Assembly: GCF_014084125.1 (NCBI RefSeq)
Contig: NZ_CP048405.1
Coordinates: forward strand, 4,526,001-4,590,000
DNA length: 64,000 bases
Origin: Streptacidiphilus sp. PB12-B1b
Lineage (GTDB): Bacteria > Actinomycetota > Actinomycetes > Streptomycetales > Streptomycetaceae
Direction: 5' to 3'
Under the pieces are notes generated by a model. It saw nothing but the letters and a program-made list of their open reading frames with translations. It did not search any database and was not told where the DNA came from. Of this stretch, positions 26,704 through 34,016 are shown piece after piece (the first letter of the stretch is position 1; the number at the start of each line of letters is the position of its first letter). The position numbers and the translations under genes are program-made.

Positions 26704-28455
26704 TCAGGGCAGGAAGCCGTCCAGGAAGGTGTTGCTGTAGATCCGGGCCGGGTCGTAGCGGTCCAGCGTGGCCAGCGCGGTGTCCCAGTTGTCGCCGGTG
26801 GCCTGCCCCGAGCGGTACGCGGCCGGGATGGTGCTGCCCAGCATGGCCGGATCGGCCCATCCGGCCGCGCCGGAGTACGCCCAGCCCTTGGACCACTCGG
26901 GCCGTACCGCGGCGTAGCCGCCGCTGTAGTTGGCCAGCACCCACTGCTCGGTCTCCCGGTAGAACTGCTGGGACTGCGGCGTGCCGGGGATGGTGAGCAC
27001 GTCCATCCACACCGCGGTGTCCCACGCGGGCTGGTCGGGTCTCGGCCGCAGGGCGCTCAGCTGTGCCTGGACGGCGCCGGGGACGCCGCAGTCGGCGGGG
27101 TTGTCCAGGCCGGTGCAGCGCACCTCCCAGGGGCCGTTCATCGGGTACTCCCCTTGGGCGGCATAGGCGTTGAGGGCGTTGTCCAGGTAGGTGTAGAACT
27201 CGCTGACCACCCGCTGGACGTCGGACCGGGCGCAGAGGATGGCATAGCCGTTCGCGGTGACCTGGAGCGTGGTGGGCCGCACGTAGAGCTGGGTGTTCTT
27301 GGCCCACCCCCAGATGTCCCAGGTGCCGGTGACGATCAGTCCGGAGCCGACGATGCTCATCTCCAGGTTCTCGAACGTCGGCGTCACTGAGACGTCACCG
27401 CTGACGATCTCCGAGATCAGCTGCGATTCGGAGCTGCTGACGGAGTCCGAGAAGCTGTAGTTGAAGGGGCTGTCGACCTCCTTGGAGAAGAACGGCTTGC
27501 TCGGGCTGACCGACCACACCTTCAGCCAGGGCACGGTGGTGAAGGGGAACCAGATGGTCTCCACCCGGCCGCTCTGGCTGACCAGGGCGGAGAAGGAGCT
27601 CGATCCGGCGGAGGCGGGCGGCGCGAACAGCGTGCCGACGTTGGTGGTGTAGCTGGACTGGCAGCGCAGCCGCACATTGGGGCCGACCCGCAGTGTCGCC
27701 TCGGTGACGAAGGCGCGGCCGAGGTGGACCAGGAAGGCGGCGATGTCCGGGTCGTTGCGCTGGAAGGTCTTCAGCGCATAGGCGTTCTGGGCCGGGCTCC
27801 AGACCACGGCGGTGAGCGAGACGACCAGGTTGCTGACCGAGCCGTAGGTGTGCCCGGGCAGCGGGCTCTCGCCGCTCGCCGGATAGGAGGTGCCGTGGCC
27901 GTCGATGGCCAGCACCCCGCCGAGGGTGAGGTCTCCGGGGGCGGGGGTGTTGGTCAGCCCGTAGCCCGCGTTCTCCAGGTCGGTGAGCAGCGTGGTCATG
28001 CTGATCCCCGCCTGGGCGGTGACGCTCGCCGGGCTGCCGCCGTTGACGGTGACGGCGGTGAGGCTCTCGGTGGTGTCGACCATGAGGATGCTGCCGGTGG
28101 CGCCGTTCGGTTCGAGCAGCGGCGACCAGCCGTGGCCCATCCCCCGGGCGCGGATCTTCCAGCCCTGGGCGTGGGCCCAGTTGGCCAGCGTGACCACGTC
28201 GGCGGGCGAGGCGGGGGCGCAGGTCCACAGCGGGCTGACAGCGATCTCACCGGACCAGTTGGTCCATGCCTGCTGGTAGACGGTGATGCCGCTGGGGAAG
28301 TCCGGCGGCGCGGGGGTCGCGGCCTGGGCCGGCAGGACCCGGAACGCCGGGGTCCAGGAGAGGCCGGTGAGCGCGGCGGTGGCCCCGGCCGCGCCCAGGA
28401 AGGCGCGGCGGGAGAGCGGTGGAACAGGCTGATCCGGTTGCTGGGACGATCCCAT
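26704..28455 (-). CDS. Secreted type II (covalent-FAD) cholesterol oxidase-like protein
   Basis: 583 residues. Twin-arginine signal (S15-R-R-A-F-L) with a hydrophobic stretch to an AQA cleavage site near residue 45. The VAO-fold FAD domain begins near residue 52; the RGMGHGWSPL segment places H108 where type II cholesterol oxidase (Brevibacterium BCO2) binds FAD covalently. Other landmarks are LPGHTYGSLSNL-like PGHTYGSVSNL, VWSVSPSKP, NGPWEVRC and RPEWSKGWA with the gate Glu/Arg pair. The reaction would oxidise and isomerise 3-beta-hydroxysterols using oxygen. ATG 28455 has GGAAGG upstream. GC-rich flanks contain a promoter candidate and a palindrome, listed separately. Confidence 0.88.
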   Translation of the reverse strand: MGSSQQPDQPVPPLSRRAFLGAAGATAALTGLSWTPAFRVLPAQAATPAPPDFPSGITVYQQAWTNWSGEIAVSPLWTCAPASPADVVTLANWAHAQGWKIRARGMGHGWSPLLEPNGATGSILMVDTTESLTAVTVNGGSPASVTAQAGISMTTLLTDLENAGYGLTNTPAPGDLTLGGVLAIDGHGTSYPASGESPLPGHTYGSVSNLVVSLTAVVWSPAQNAYALKTFQRNDPDIAAFLVHLGRAFVTEATLRVGPNVRLRCQSSYTTNVGTLFAPPASAGSSSFSALVSQSGRVETIWFPFTTVPWLKVWSVSPSKPFFSKEVDSPFNYSFSDSVSSSESQLISEIVSGDVSVTPTFENLEMSIVGSGLIVTGTWDIWGWAKNTQLYVRPTTLQVTANGYAILCARSDVQRVVSEFYTYLDNALNAYAAQGEYPMNGPWEVRCTGLDNPADCGVPGAVQAQLSALRPRPDQPAWDTAVWMDVLTIPGTPQSQQFYRETEQWVLANYSGGYAAVRPEWSKGWAYSGAAGWADPAMLGSTIPAAYRSGQATGDNWDTALATLDRYDPARIYSNTFLDGFLP

Positions 28456-28543
28456 GGCGACCTTCCGCGAGGTGGTGGGACACGCGGCGGCAGGGCATGC
28501 CGGGGCGCGTACGGGGTGTGCCGGGTGTGACCGCCACGGCGCG

Positions 28544-28571
28544 GCCGCCACCCCTGATCAGGTGTGGCGGC
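28544..28571. promoter_or_regulatory. 28-bp near-perfect palindrome upstream of cholesterol oxidase
   Basis: Arms GCCGCCAC (28544-28551) and GTGGCGGC (28564-28571) flank CCTGATCAGG, itself palindromic; only one base pair of the whole element mismatches. It is 89 bases before the start codon and downstream of the predicted transcription start, so it is either an operator or a leader hairpin. Confidence 0.5.
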
Positions 28572-28751
28572 ACGGGCGCGGTCAGCGGCTGGTGGCGTGG
28601 TTCGCACAGGGTGCGGGCCCGTGCGCGGGCATCCCCTGCGACGGCGGCCGACTGCGCCCGGGGACGGTGGCGGTGGAGCGTCCGCAGCTGCGGCGGTCGG
28701 CGCGCAGTCCCGTGTGCCGACCGGCCGCCACCTGCGGTGACAGTGATGGAG

Positions 28752-28780
28752 AGAATCCAACTGTGGTCATGAAAAGTCAA
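28752..28780 (-). promoter_or_regulatory. Candidate promoter of cholesterol oxidase gene
   Basis: On the minus strand TTGACT (28780-28775) and GATTCT (28757-28752) are separated by 17 bases. The implied leader would be nearly 290 bases, containing the palindrome at 28544-28571. A closer promoter is not excluded. Confidence 0.4.
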
Positions 28781-28883
28781 TGACGGTGCGTCAGATACCG
28801 TTCTGAGCAGGTGGCACAGTGAACTGACGGACGATCAGGACGAATGCCTCGGTTACCGTGGAGCGGGGCCGCGCCGGACTCCG

Positions 28884-29588
28884 TCAGCGGCCCGAGCGCA
28901 CGGCAGCGTCCGGCTGGGCGATGATGACCACGTGCAGGGTGCGCGGGCCGTGCACCCCCTCGACCCGCTCCAGCTCGATGTCGCTGGTGGCGGAGGGTCC
29001 GGAGACGAAGGTCAGCGGCCGGGCCGGGTCCAGGCGGCCGAGCGCCTCCGGGAGGTCGCCCGCGACGTGCTCCTCCCGGACCACGCACAGGTGGTAGTCG
29101 GGCAGCAGGGTCAGCGCCCGGCGTCCCTGGCCCGGGCCGGCGTCCAGGACCAGGGTGCCGGTGACGGCGATGCCCAGGGCGGCGGTGCTGAGGACGCCGT
29201 CGGCGGCGTCCAGGGCCGCACGGCTCAGCGGCGGCTCGTCGCCGAGGACCCGCCACGGGCCTTCGGGCAGCAGTTCCCCGGGGAAGCCGGGCGGGACGAC
29301 CAGCTGGCGCACACCGCGCTCGGCCAGCGCGGCGCCGATGGCGGCGCGGGCCCGGTCGGCGCCGGTGACCCGGGTGACCGTGGCCCGGTAGTCGGCGATG
29401 CGCTCGGCCAGTTGCCCGACCGGGTCGGGGCCGGCGTGGCTGCGCCGGTAGCCGTGGTCCGCCGACCCCTCGGCGGCGGCCGGACCTGCCGAAGGCGGAG
29501 GCGCGGGGGCAGCCTCCGCGGACTCGTCGGCGGGGACGTCGGCCAGGGCCGCGCGGATGCGGTCGAGGACGCGTTGACGGCTGGTCAC
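28884..29588 (-). CDS. lutC: LutC: lactate utilisation protein C
   Basis: 234 residues of the LUD (LutC/YkgG) family: TALIGAALAERGVRQLVVP-type mid-region, the ALDAADGVLSTAALGIAVTGT segment (given by ends) and the C-terminal FVSGPSATSDIELERVEGVHGPR signature region. The GTG overlaps the lutB stop by four bases. LutA, LutB and LutC together form an iron-sulfur L-lactate oxidase complex. The ~35-residue Ala/Pro insert after the first helix is typical of actinobacterial forms. Confidence 0.93.
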   Translation of the reverse strand: MTSRQRVLDRIRAALADVPADESAEAAPAPPPSAGPAAAEGSADHGYRRSHAGPDPVGQLAERIADYRATVTRVTGADRARAAIGAALAERGVRQLVVPPGFPGELLPEGPWRVLGDEPPLSRAALDAADGVLSTAALGIAVTGTLVLDAGPGQGRRALTLLPDYHLCVVREEHVAGDLPEALGRLDPARPLTFVSGPSATSDIELERVEGVHGPRTLHVVIIAQPDAAVRSGR

Positions 29589-31057
29589 GGCTGCTCCCGG
29601 TTCCTGCGCCACCAGGCGCGGAAGGTCTCGGCGGGCGGTTGCGGAAGGTCCCGGGAGTCGGTCCAGCCGTGCAGCGGGCCGGGCAGCGCGCCGATCCGGC
29701 CGTCGCGGGCGAGCAGGCGGCTGCCCAGCGCGGCGGCCTTCTGGGCGGCGGCCAGCCGCCGGGGGCTGTCCAGGACGCCTGCGGCCGCCGTCATGGCCAG
29801 CGCCTCGGCCGTCGGCAGCCGGTGCCGGGCACGTTCGGCCTCGACCACTCGGGCCCGCAGGTGGGCGAGGACTTCGGGGATGTTGATCTTGACGGGGCAG
29901 GCGTCGTAGCAGGCTCCGCACAGGGTGGAGGCGAAGGGCAGCGAGGCGGCATGCTCGACGCCGACGAGTTGCGGGGTGAGCACCGCGCCGATGGGTCCGG
30001 GGTAGACCGAGCCGTAGGCGTGGCCGCCGGTGCGCTCGTAGACCGGGCAGACGTTGAGGCAGGCGGAGCAGCGGATGCAGGCCAGGGCTTGGCGTCCGAC
30101 GGTGTCGGCGAGGGTGGCAGTGCGGCCGTTGTCGAGCAGGACCAGGTGGAAGTTCTGCGGGCCGTCGCCGGGGGTGGTGCCGGTCCAGGTGGAGGTGTAC
30201 GGGTTCATCCGTTCGCCGGTGGAGGAGCGCGGCAGCAGCTGCAGGAAGACCTCCAGGTCGGACCAGGCGGGCAGGACTTTTTCGATGCCCATGACGGTGA
30301 TCAGGGTCTGCGGCAGGGTCAGGCACATCCGGCCGTTGCCCTCGGACTCGACGACGCCGACGGTGCCGGTGGCGGCGACAGCGAAGTTGGCGCCGGAGAC
30401 GGCGACGGTGGCGCGCAGGAACTTCTCCCGCAGGTGCAGCCGCGCCGCCTCGGCCAGCGCACGCGGGTCGTCGGTCAGCCCATCCGGGGCCGGGCGGCCC
30501 CAACGGCCCATCTCCCGCTGGAAGATGTCGCGGATCTGGGCGCGGTTGCGGTGGATCGCCGGGACCAGGATGTGCGAGGGCCGGTCCTTGCCCAGTTGAA
30601 CGATGAGTTCGGCCAGGTCCGTCTCGTACGCGGCGATCCCGGCCTCGGCCAGGGCCTCGTTCAGCCCGATCTCCTGCGTGGCCATCGACTTGACCTTGAC
30701 CACCTCCCGCGCACCGGCCTCCCGCACCAGGCCGGTGACGATCGCATTGGCCTCGGCCGCGTCCGCCGCCCAGTGCACCACTCCTCCGGCCCGGGTCACC
30801 GACTCCTCCAACTGCACCAGATAGTGGTCCAGATGGCGCAGCGTCCGCCGCTTCAACGCGGCCCCCGCCTCCCGCAACTGCTCCCAGTCGTCCAGCTCGG
30901 CGGTCACCGCCAGCCGCTTGTCGCGGATGGTGCCGGTGGCGTGCTTCAGGTTGGCCCGGAGCTGGGAATCGGCCAGGGCGGCGCGGGCGGCCTCGGGGAA
31001 GGCCGGGGCGCCCAGCCAGACCACGTTGGAGCGGTCGGGTTCCTGCGGGGCCGTCAT
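29585..31057 (-). CDS. lutB: LutB: iron-sulfur lactate utilisation protein B
   Basis: 490 residues. An N-terminal LUD domain is followed by two 4Fe-4S motifs, CIRCSACLNVCPVY near residue 335 and CGACYDACPVKI near residue 390, and a C-terminal DUF3390-type tail ending in TFRAWWRRNREQP. It passes electrons from lactate within the LutABC complex. The ATG overlaps the lutA stop by four bases (ATGA). Confidence 0.95.
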   Translation of the reverse strand: MTAPQEPDRSNVVWLGAPAFPEAARAALADSQLRANLKHATGTIRDKRLAVTAELDDWEQLREAGAALKRRTLRHLDHYLVQLEESVTRAGGVVHWAADAAEANAIVTGLVREAGAREVVKVKSMATQEIGLNEALAEAGIAAYETDLAELIVQLGKDRPSHILVPAIHRNRAQIRDIFQREMGRWGRPAPDGLTDDPRALAEAARLHLREKFLRATVAVSGANFAVAATGTVGVVESEGNGRMCLTLPQTLITVMGIEKVLPAWSDLEVFLQLLPRSSTGERMNPYTSTWTGTTPGDGPQNFHLVLLDNGRTATLADTVGRQALACIRCSACLNVCPVYERTGGHAYGSVYPGPIGAVLTPQLVGVEHAASLPFASTLCGACYDACPVKINIPEVLAHLRARVVEAERARHRLPTAEALAMTAAAGVLDSPRRLAAAQKAAALGSRLLARDGRIGALPGPLHGWTDSRDLPQPPAETFRAWWRRNREQP

Positions 31058-31788
31058 CGGCGTCCTCCTCCGGTGGCGGCGGCGGGGGCGGCGGCCGGTT
31101 CGGTCGCGGCCAGGATCTCGGCGAGGTGGACCGTGCGCACGCCCGAGCGCCGCCGGGACAGGCCGCCGCCGATGTGCATCAGGCAGGAGTTGTCGGCGGC
31201 GCACAGCACCTCGGCCCCGCTCTGCCGCACCCGCTGCATGGTGTCGGCGAGCATCGCGGCCGAGGTGTCGGCGTTCTTCAGGGCGAAGGTGCCGCCGAAG
31301 CCGCAGCAGGTGTCCGCGTCGGCCAGGTCGACCAGGTCGATGCCGCGCACCGCGCGCAGCAGCCGCAGCGGCCGGTCGCCGACGCGCAGCATCCGCAGCG
31401 AGTGGCAGGTGGGGTGGTAGGCGACCCGGTGCGGGTAGCAGGCGCCGACGTCGGTCACGCCCAGCACGTCCACCAGGAACTCGGACAGCTCGTACACCTG
31501 CGGCGGCTGGACGCCGGTCAGCGTCCGGTGGTGGTCGCGGACCATGGCCGTGCACGACGCCGAGGGGCTGACCACCGCGTCGTACCCGGCGAAGACCTCC
31601 GCGAACCGGTGCACCAGCGGGACGGCCTCCGGCCGGTAGCCGGAGTTGAAGTGCATCTGCCCGCAGCAGGTCTGGCCCTGCGGGAACTCCACCCGGTGGC
31701 CGAGCCGCTCCAGCAGCCGCACCACCGCCCTTCCCGTCTCCGGAAACACGGTGTCGTTGAAGCAGGTGAGGAAGAGGGCTACGCGCAT
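31054..31788 (-). CDS. lutA: LutA: lactate utilisation protein A (CCG-domain)
   Basis: 244 residues with two cysteine-rich CCG domains: CFNDT ... QTCCGQMHFNSG near residue 40 and YHPTCHSLRM ... DTCCGFGGTFALKN near residue 165. These bind iron-sulfur or heterodisulfide-type cofactors in LutA/GlpC/HdrB proteins. It heads the lutABC operon; the three genes are joined by 4-base overlaps, implying strict co-translation. No GntR/LutR regulator gene is next to the operon. Confidence 0.94.
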   Translation of the reverse strand: MRVALFLTCFNDTVFPETGRAVVRLLERLGHRVEFPQGQTCCGQMHFNSGYRPEAVPLVHRFAEVFAGYDAVVSPSASCTAMVRDHHRTLTGVQPPQVYELSEFLVDVLGVTDVGACYPHRVAYHPTCHSLRMLRVGDRPLRLLRAVRGIDLVDLADADTCCGFGGTFALKNADTSAAMLADTMQRVRQSGAEVLCAADNSCLMHIGGGLSRRRSGVRTVHLAEILAATEPAAAPAAATGGGRR

Positions 31789-31929
31789 GCGGGTTCCGAA
31801 CCGTGGGCGACGGGTGGGGTCCACTCTACGGGCGCGGCGCACGCCTTCGCCCGGGCGGCGTGCAAGACTCGTCCCACGCACTGTCCGCACCACCGGTCCG
31901 ACGAACCGCACGGAGTGAGGGACGACGAG

Positions 31930-32409
31930 ATGGAATCCACGGCGAGCCCGGCGAGCCAGGACACCCCGGAGCCCGGGGGGCAGCCGGCGGCCTCGGCCGA
32001 GGGGCTGCGGCTGACGTCGGTGGTGCTGTACGTGTTCGATCTGGCGCAGTCCGTCGCCTTCTACCGCGAGCTGCTGGGCATGGCGGTCACGGTGGAGAAC
32101 GCCAGTGCCGCGCTGCTGGTGGGCGCCGACGGCTCGCAGCTGTACCTGCGCTCGGTCGGCCCGCGCGCGCCGCACACCATCGGCGGCATCGGCATCCAGT
32201 GCTCCGTGTGGACGGCCCCGAGCGAGGCCGCGCTGAAGCGCTGCGAGCGGGTGCTGAAGGAGCTCAACGCGCACACCACCACCCATGTGGCCGAGGGCTT
32301 CTCCTGGGTGGAGGGGCGCGACCCCAACGGCGTGCCGGTGATGGTGTCGCACCCCGGCCCGGGTCAGGCGATCCGGCACCAGATCATCTCCCGGATCTAC
32401 GCCTGGTGA
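31930..32409 (+). CDS. VOC-fold protein (glyoxalase/dioxygenase superfamily)
   Basis: 159 residues with a single VOC module: SVVLYVFDLAQSVAFYRELLGM near residue 30 (by its ends) and the closing strand RDPNGVPVMVSHP. One module implies a homodimer. It lacks clear evidence for a particular reaction. The ATG follows GAGGGA. The gene begins 141 bases from the divergent lutA start and ends one base before the convergent CDF gene. Confidence 0.82.
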   Translation: MESTASPASQDTPEPGGQPAASAEGLRLTSVVLYVFDLAQSVAFYRELLGMAVTVENASAALLVGADGSQLYLRSVGPRAPHTIGGIGIQCSVWTAPSEAALKRCERVLKELNAHTTTHVAEGFSWVEGRDPNGVPVMVSHPGPGQAIRHQIISRIYAW

Positions 32410-32410
32410 A

Positions 32411-33559
32411 CTACGCCCGGTGATCGTGGACGGCGGCCGGCCGGGCGCTGCGGCGGCCCGCCGTCGTCCGCCGGGCCCGGTGGTGGGCCAGGTGGGCGTG
32501 CGGATCGGGCTCGCAGCCTCGCCCGGGCGCCGGATCCGGGTGGACCAGCGCGGCGCCCAGCCTCGGCACCGCGTGCAGCAGCGCGTGCTCGGCCTCGACC
32601 GCCACGTCGTGGGCCTGGCGTACGGTCAGGCCGCCGTCGACGACGATGGCCACCTCGGCCCGGAGCCGGTGGCCGAGCCAGCGCATCCGCAGCTGCCCGA
32701 CGTCCACCACGCCCGGGGTCCGGCGCAGGGCGGTCTCGGCGGAGTCGACCAGGACCGGGTCCACCGCGTCCATCAGCCGGCCGAGGATCTCGCGCGCGGT
32801 GCCGCGCAGGACCAGCAGGATGGCCCCGGTGATGACCAGTCCGACGAGCGGGTCCGCCAGCCGCCAGCCCAGCGCCGCGCCGCCCGCGCCCAGCAGCACG
32901 GCCAGTGAGGTGAAGCCGTCGGTGCGGGCGTGCAGGCCGTCGGCGACCAGCGCGGCCGAGCCGATCCTGCGGCCGGTGCGCACCCGGTAGCGGGCGACCC
33001 ACTCGTTTCCGGCGAAGCCGACCAGGGCGGCCACCGCCACCACCGGCAGGTGGCCGATCGGGCGGGGGTGCAGCAGCCGGTCCACGGCCACGATCGCGGT
33101 CAGCGCGGAGGAGGCGGCGACTGTGGCCACGATGAACACCCCGGCCAGGTCCTCCGCCCGGCCGTAGCCGTAGGTGTAGCGGCGGGTCGCGCCCCGGCGG
33201 CCGAGCAGGAAGGCGGCGGCCAGCGGGAGCGCGGTGAGCGCGTCGGCGGCGTTGTGGACGGCGTCCCCGAGCAGTGAGACCGACCCGGACAGCAGCACCA
33301 CGGCACCCTGGACGGCGGCGGTGGCGGCCAGGCCGACCAGCGAGATCCACAGCGTGCGCATGCCCTCGGCGGAGGTCTCCAGGGCGGTGTCGACCATGGC
33401 GGCCGGTTCGTGGCTGTGCGGGGTGAACGCGTGCCCGGCCCGGTGCCGCAGCCGGGCCCAGCGGCCGGGCGCGGGGCGGTCGTGGGCGTGCGGATGGTCG
33501 TGACCGTGCGGGTGCGGGTGCTCGTGCGGATGTTCGTGGGGTGCGGTGCGGTCGCTCAC
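32411..33559 (-). CDS. CDF-family metal exporter with His-rich N-terminus (CzcD/ZitB-like)
   Basis: 382 residues from GTG 33559, preceded by AGGAAGG. The first 30 residues contain about ten histidines in HEHPHEHPHPHGHDH-type clusters, a zinc/cobalt-binding leader. Six membrane helices carry the paired metal sites H-x3-D in GDAVHNAADAL and D/H-x3-D in DGLHARTDGF. A cytoplasmic domain and another His-rich tail follow. It is divergent from an arsR gene with a shared palindrome, the usual layout for a zinc/cobalt efflux system under metal-responsive repression. Confidence 0.92.
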   Translation of the reverse strand: MSDRTAPHEHPHEHPHPHGHDHPHAHDRPAPGRWARLRHRAGHAFTPHSHEPAAMVDTALETSAEGMRTLWISLVGLAATAAVQGAVVLLSGSVSLLGDAVHNAADALTALPLAAAFLLGRRGATRRYTYGYGRAEDLAGVFIVATVAASSALTAIVAVDRLLHPRPIGHLPVVAVAALVGFAGNEWVARYRVRTGRRIGSAALVADGLHARTDGFTSLAVLLGAGGAALGWRLADPLVGLVITGAILLVLRGTAREILGRLMDAVDPVLVDSAETALRRTPGVVDVGQLRMRWLGHRLRAEVAIVVDGGLTVRQAHDVAVEAEHALLHAVPRLGAALVHPDPAPGRGCEPDPHAHLAHHRARRTTAGRRSARPAAVHDHRA

Positions 33560-33604
33560 GGCGGGACGCCTTCCTGACGGGCCTTCGCGCGGACTCCCCA
33601 TTAT

Positions 33605-33628
33605 GTGCATGAACACGCACGCATGCAC
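33605..33628. promoter_or_regulatory. Operator candidate between CDF exporter and arsR
   Basis: GTGCATG (33605-33611) and CATGCAC (33622-33628) are a perfect 7-bp inverted repeat with a 10-base spacer, centred in the divergent spacer. A TATGCT box (33641-33646) for arsR follows, seven bases before its GTG. A repressor here would control both genes. Confidence 0.65.
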
Positions 33629-33652
33629 CTGTCAGCTGCGTATGCTGTGCAG

Positions 33653-33967
33653 GTGCGTGATGAGAGCGAACGGCTGGCCGCTGCCGCCGAGATCCTGGGG
33701 CTGCTGGCCGACCGCACCCGGCTGGCCCTGCTGCAGCGGCTGTCCACGGGCGAGGCGGACGTGACCACGCTGGCCGAGGCGACGGACGTGGCCCGCCCCT
33801 CCGTCAGCCAGCACCTGGCCAGACTGCGCCTCGCCGGACTGGTCGGCACCCGCAAGGAGGGCCGCCGGGTGGTCTACCGCCTGCGCCACGGGCACCTGCG
33901 GCGGCTGGTCGACGAGGCGCTCAACGCCGCCGACCACCAGCTCGGCCGACTGCCCCCGCACGACTGA
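33653..33967 (+). CDS. ArsR/SmtB-family metal-responsive repressor
   Basis: 104 residues. Winged helix with ILGLLADRTRLALLQRLS, recognition helix VARPSVSQHLARLRLAGLV and wing RKEGRRVVYRL. The C-terminal helix HLRRLVDEALNAADHQ carries D and H residues at positions that form the alpha-5 zinc site in CzrA/SmtB-type sensors. GTG 33653 is chosen because the TATGCT box lies seven bases upstream (leaderless message); a GTG at 33605 would start within the operator. Likely represses the divergent CDF exporter until zinc or a related metal is in excess. Confidence 0.85.
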   Translation: MRDESERLAAAAEILGLLADRTRLALLQRLSTGEADVTTLAEATDVARPSVSQHLARLRLAGLVGTRKEGRRVVYRLRHGHLRRLVDEALNAADHQLGRLPPHD

Positions 33968-33969
33968 CC

Positions 33970-33988
33970 GCCGCCCGCCCCGGGCGGC
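33970..33988. terminator. GC-rich hairpin between convergent arsR and LCP genes
   Basis: GCCGCCCG (33970-33977), a 3-base loop, and CGGGCGGC (33981-33988) form a perfect 8-bp stem directly after the arsR stop. The LCP gene ends at 34017 from the other side, so the hairpin may serve both transcripts. There is no T-run. Confidence 0.6.
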
Positions 33989-34016
33989 TACCGGCTGCTG
34001 CCGGGGTGACACCGGG

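Larger units (their letters stand above)
28456..28883. other. Spacer upstream of cholesterol oxidase gene
   Basis: 428 bases between lutC end and the oxidase start; both genes point left, so this is the oxidase's long upstream region. It holds a promoter candidate and a 28-base palindrome. I see no gene; the frames crossing it are Arg/Pro/Ala-rich shadows. Confidence 0.6.
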
